From Bacillota bacterium (GTDB lineage Bacteria; Bacillota; Clostridia; Christensenellales; Aristaeellaceae): a stretch of 6,341 nucleotides of DNA. The translations under genes were made by a program, and so were the position numbers. Positions 5,451-6,341 of this stretch are shown here, one piece after another. The stretch is taken from contig JAEWNM010000219.1 of NCBI GenBank assembly GCA_023392755.1, positions 1-6,341 on the forward strand, read 5' to 3'. Numbering within the stretch: the stretch's first letter is position 1; every line of letters starts with the position of its first letter. The notes under the pieces are model-generated. The model saw nothing but the letters and a program-made list of their open reading frames with translations, searched no databases and had not been told where the DNA came from.

Positions 5451-5923
5451 GCCCTGCACACCTCCCGCCTGTCATACGTTTCCTTCATCTTTTTTCTCGC
5501 CCTGTGCAGTCTGGATTTTACGGTACCCGTTGGCAAATGCAGCATGCGGGCGATGTCCTTCAATGCATACCCTTCCATATAGTGCAAAACAGCGGGCAGG
5601 CGCAAATTCTCCTCCAGGGAAAGGAACAGCTCGTGCAGCGCGATGTCCGCGTCCGGCGGCGCTTCCCGCTCCGGCAGCGTATCCATGGGCATTTCGCGCT
5701 TGCGGCGACGCAGCATTGCAAAGCATTCGTGGATCAGGATGCGGATGACCCACTGCTGCATCGCATCATCCTTCCGAAGCTTTCCCCTTTGCCGCCAGGC
5801 TTTCTCGATAGCCTCCTGCACGGCGTCCTCCTGGTCGCAACGCCTATGCAGAATGCTGTAGGATACACGGTACAGCGTTTCCTGCATGGCAACGATGTGC
5901 CCGGCGAATTCCTCATTCGTCAT
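5447..5923 (-). CDS. ECF-family RNA polymerase sigma factor
   Basis: A 158-residue sigma-70 family protein with only regions 2 and 4, the ECF layout. Region 2 spans about 10-76 (LYRVSYSILHRRCDQEDAVQEAIEKAW..., QQWVIRILIHECFAMLRRRKR) and directs -10 recognition and melting. Region 4 spans about 98-148, with the helix-turn-helix LKDIARMLHLPTGTVKSRL (121-139) for -35 binding. An in-frame ATG 22 codons upstream exists, but ATG 5923 is preferred: AGGGGG (5931-5936) lies 7 bases before it and the shorter protein matches the family length. The gene overlaps the membrane protein downstream by ATGA, so the two form a sigma/anti-sigma operon. I could not find a convincing ECF-type promoter upstream; a sigma-A-like one is present, so auto-activation is not evident. 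The target genes cannot be read from this window. Confidence 0.93.
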   Translation of the reverse strand: MTNEEFAGHIVAMQETLYRVSYSILHRRCDQEDAVQEAIEKAWRQRGKLRKDDAMQQWVIRILIHECFAMLRRRKREMPMDTLPEREAPPDADIALHELFLSLEENLRLPAVLHYMEGYALKDIARMLHLPTGTVKSRLHRARKKMKETYDRREVCRA

Positions 5924-5944
5924 GAATGCGCCCCCTGTTTTCAT

Positions 5945-6067
5945 TTGACCGGTCAATGGATAGATGAAGAACGGGCGGAGGAGGTTCACAAAACTGAAAA
6001 GTTTTTATGAAAATGATTGTATTCAAAAGAAGTGTCCGTGCAAACGATGTCAAGTCATCCATTGACC
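5945..6067. repeat. TTGACC/GGTCAA repeats flanking the sigma operon promoter
   Basis: TTGACCGGTCAA (5945-5956) is a perfect 12-bp palindrome just upstream of the sigma ribosome site. Its right half extends into GGTCAATGGAT (5951-5961), which recurs inverted and exact as ATCCATTGACC (6057-6067), an 11-bp match about 95 bp away. The distal copy is also one arm of GTCAA-N8-TTGAC (6049-6066). The promoter (6016-6044) lies between the two clusters. This looks like a multi-site operator for a dimeric regulator, but no known box is recognised. Confidence 0.45.
6016..6044 (-). promoter_or_regulatory. Candidate sigma-A promoter of the ECF sigma operon
   Basis: On the minus strand, TTTGCA (6039-6044), a 17-bp spacer and TACAAT (6016-6021, five of six consensus bases). 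The start would be near 6009, giving a leader of about 85 bases that contains the TTGACCGGTCAA palindrome. A perfect TTGACA (6048-6053) lies upstream but is 26 bp from the -10, so it is not the -35 for this box. Confidence 0.45.
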
Positions 6068-6141
6068 ACCGTAGGGGTGATTATCAATCGCCCGCCAAGC
6101 CATGCGTTTTATCCGCCTGAAAACAGCACTCTTGCAACTAT

Positions 6142-6154
6142 CAATGATTCATTG
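6142..6154. repeat. 13-bp palindrome in the sigma operon upstream gap
   Basis: CAATGA-T-TCATTG has perfect 6-bp arms around one base. It is followed by ACCC-TCAA-GGGT (6157-6168). Both lie between the partial gene at the right edge and the sigma promoter; neither has a T-tract on the minus strand, so they do not form an obvious terminator for the right-edge gene. Confidence 0.3.
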
Positions 6155-6214
6155 TTACCCTCAAGGGTGCCTTCTGTCGTGCTGCGGCATAGCCTTCCCG
6201 GCGTTTTGGGCTGG

Positions 6215-6341
6215 CTATCGCTGCAACAGCTTTTGTTCCCTTTTCTGCCTCAGCAGCCTTTCCTTATTCGGAGCATCATTCCGCATCAAAAAGGGCGCCC
6301 ATCTTCTTTCCGTATCGTCAATATGCTCCTGCCAATAAAGG
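6215..6341 (-). CDS. C-terminal end of an unidentified protein (5' part outside window)
   Basis: The minus strand is open from the right edge to TAG at 6215-6217, giving 41 residues beginning LYWQEHIDDTERRWAPFLMR and ending KLLQR, a charged, basic and helical-looking tail. The other two minus frames close quickly and the overlapping plus-strand frame (6102-6338) is serine/cysteine-rich and unlikely. The product is not recognised. It is co-directional with the sigma operon, about 290 bases upstream, with no clear terminator between, so read-through into the sigma operon is possible. A chance open frame cannot be excluded at this length. Confidence 0.45.
   Translation of the reverse strand, partial: LYWQEHIDDTERRWAPFLMRNDAPNKERLLRQKREQKLLQR

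Noticed and set aside
5957..5989. An N-terminal extension of the sigma factor by 22 residues
   Set aside because: No ribosome site before the upstream ATG; the internal ATG at 5923 has one and gives the usual ECF length.
6102..6338. A 78-codon plus-strand open frame rich in Cys, Ser and Leu
   Set aside because: No ribosome site; the opposite strand reads as a more plausible charged protein tail that continues beyond the window.

Overview
The window reads as a chromosomal segment from a Gram-positive bacterium, most likely in the class Clostridia (inference). The grounds are strong Shine-Dalgarno sequences at several starts, a YuxH-type EAL-HDOD protein, a small ECF sigma factor coupled to a single-pass membrane anti-sigma of a type I associate with Clostridia, and a GH94 phosphorylase of the N,N'-diacetylchitobiose type. 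No mobile element, CRISPR array, tRNA or rRNA was seen.

Layout, left to right. (1) 1-1242, minus strand: the first 414 codons of a GH94 diacetylchitobiose-phosphorylase-like enzyme whose 3' part lies beyond the window start. It has its own Shine-Dalgarno and a candidate promoter. (2) 1379-1412: a good intrinsic terminator on the minus strand that ends the next gene and separates it from the phosphorylase. (3) 1440-2645, minus strand: an EAL-HDOD signalling protein with a GTG start. (4) 2646-2974: a divergent control region with a sigma-A-like promoter on each strand and several inverted repeats. (5) 2975-3706, plus strand: deoxyribose-phosphate aldolase (deoC). (6) 3707-4346: 640 bases without a credible gene but with two clusters of nested stems (about 3793-3944 and 4111-4317), the second ending in a bidirectional intrinsic terminator. 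These are the least explained part of the window and could be structured RNAs. (7) 4347-5923, minus strand: a two-gene operon in which an ECF sigma factor overlaps its membrane partner by the four bases ATGA. (8) 5945-6067: a promoter region carrying a perfect 12-bp palindrome and an 11-bp repeat built on TTGACC/GGTCAA. (9) 6215-6341, minus strand: the C-terminal 41 codons of an unidentified gene entering from the right edge.

Taken together, this is a carbon-scavenging and signalling neighbourhood: phosphorolysis of chitin-derived disaccharide, deoxyribose phosphate breakdown, a c-di-GMP-family or scaffold protein, and an envelope-sensing sigma/anti-sigma pair. The functional connection between these units is not shown by the sequence; each has its own promoter and the terminators isolate them. 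The most notable unexplained signals are the two structured RNA candidates in the deoC-to-anti-sigma gap and the repeated TTGACC elements around the sigma operon promoter. All structures were folded by eye and need computation.
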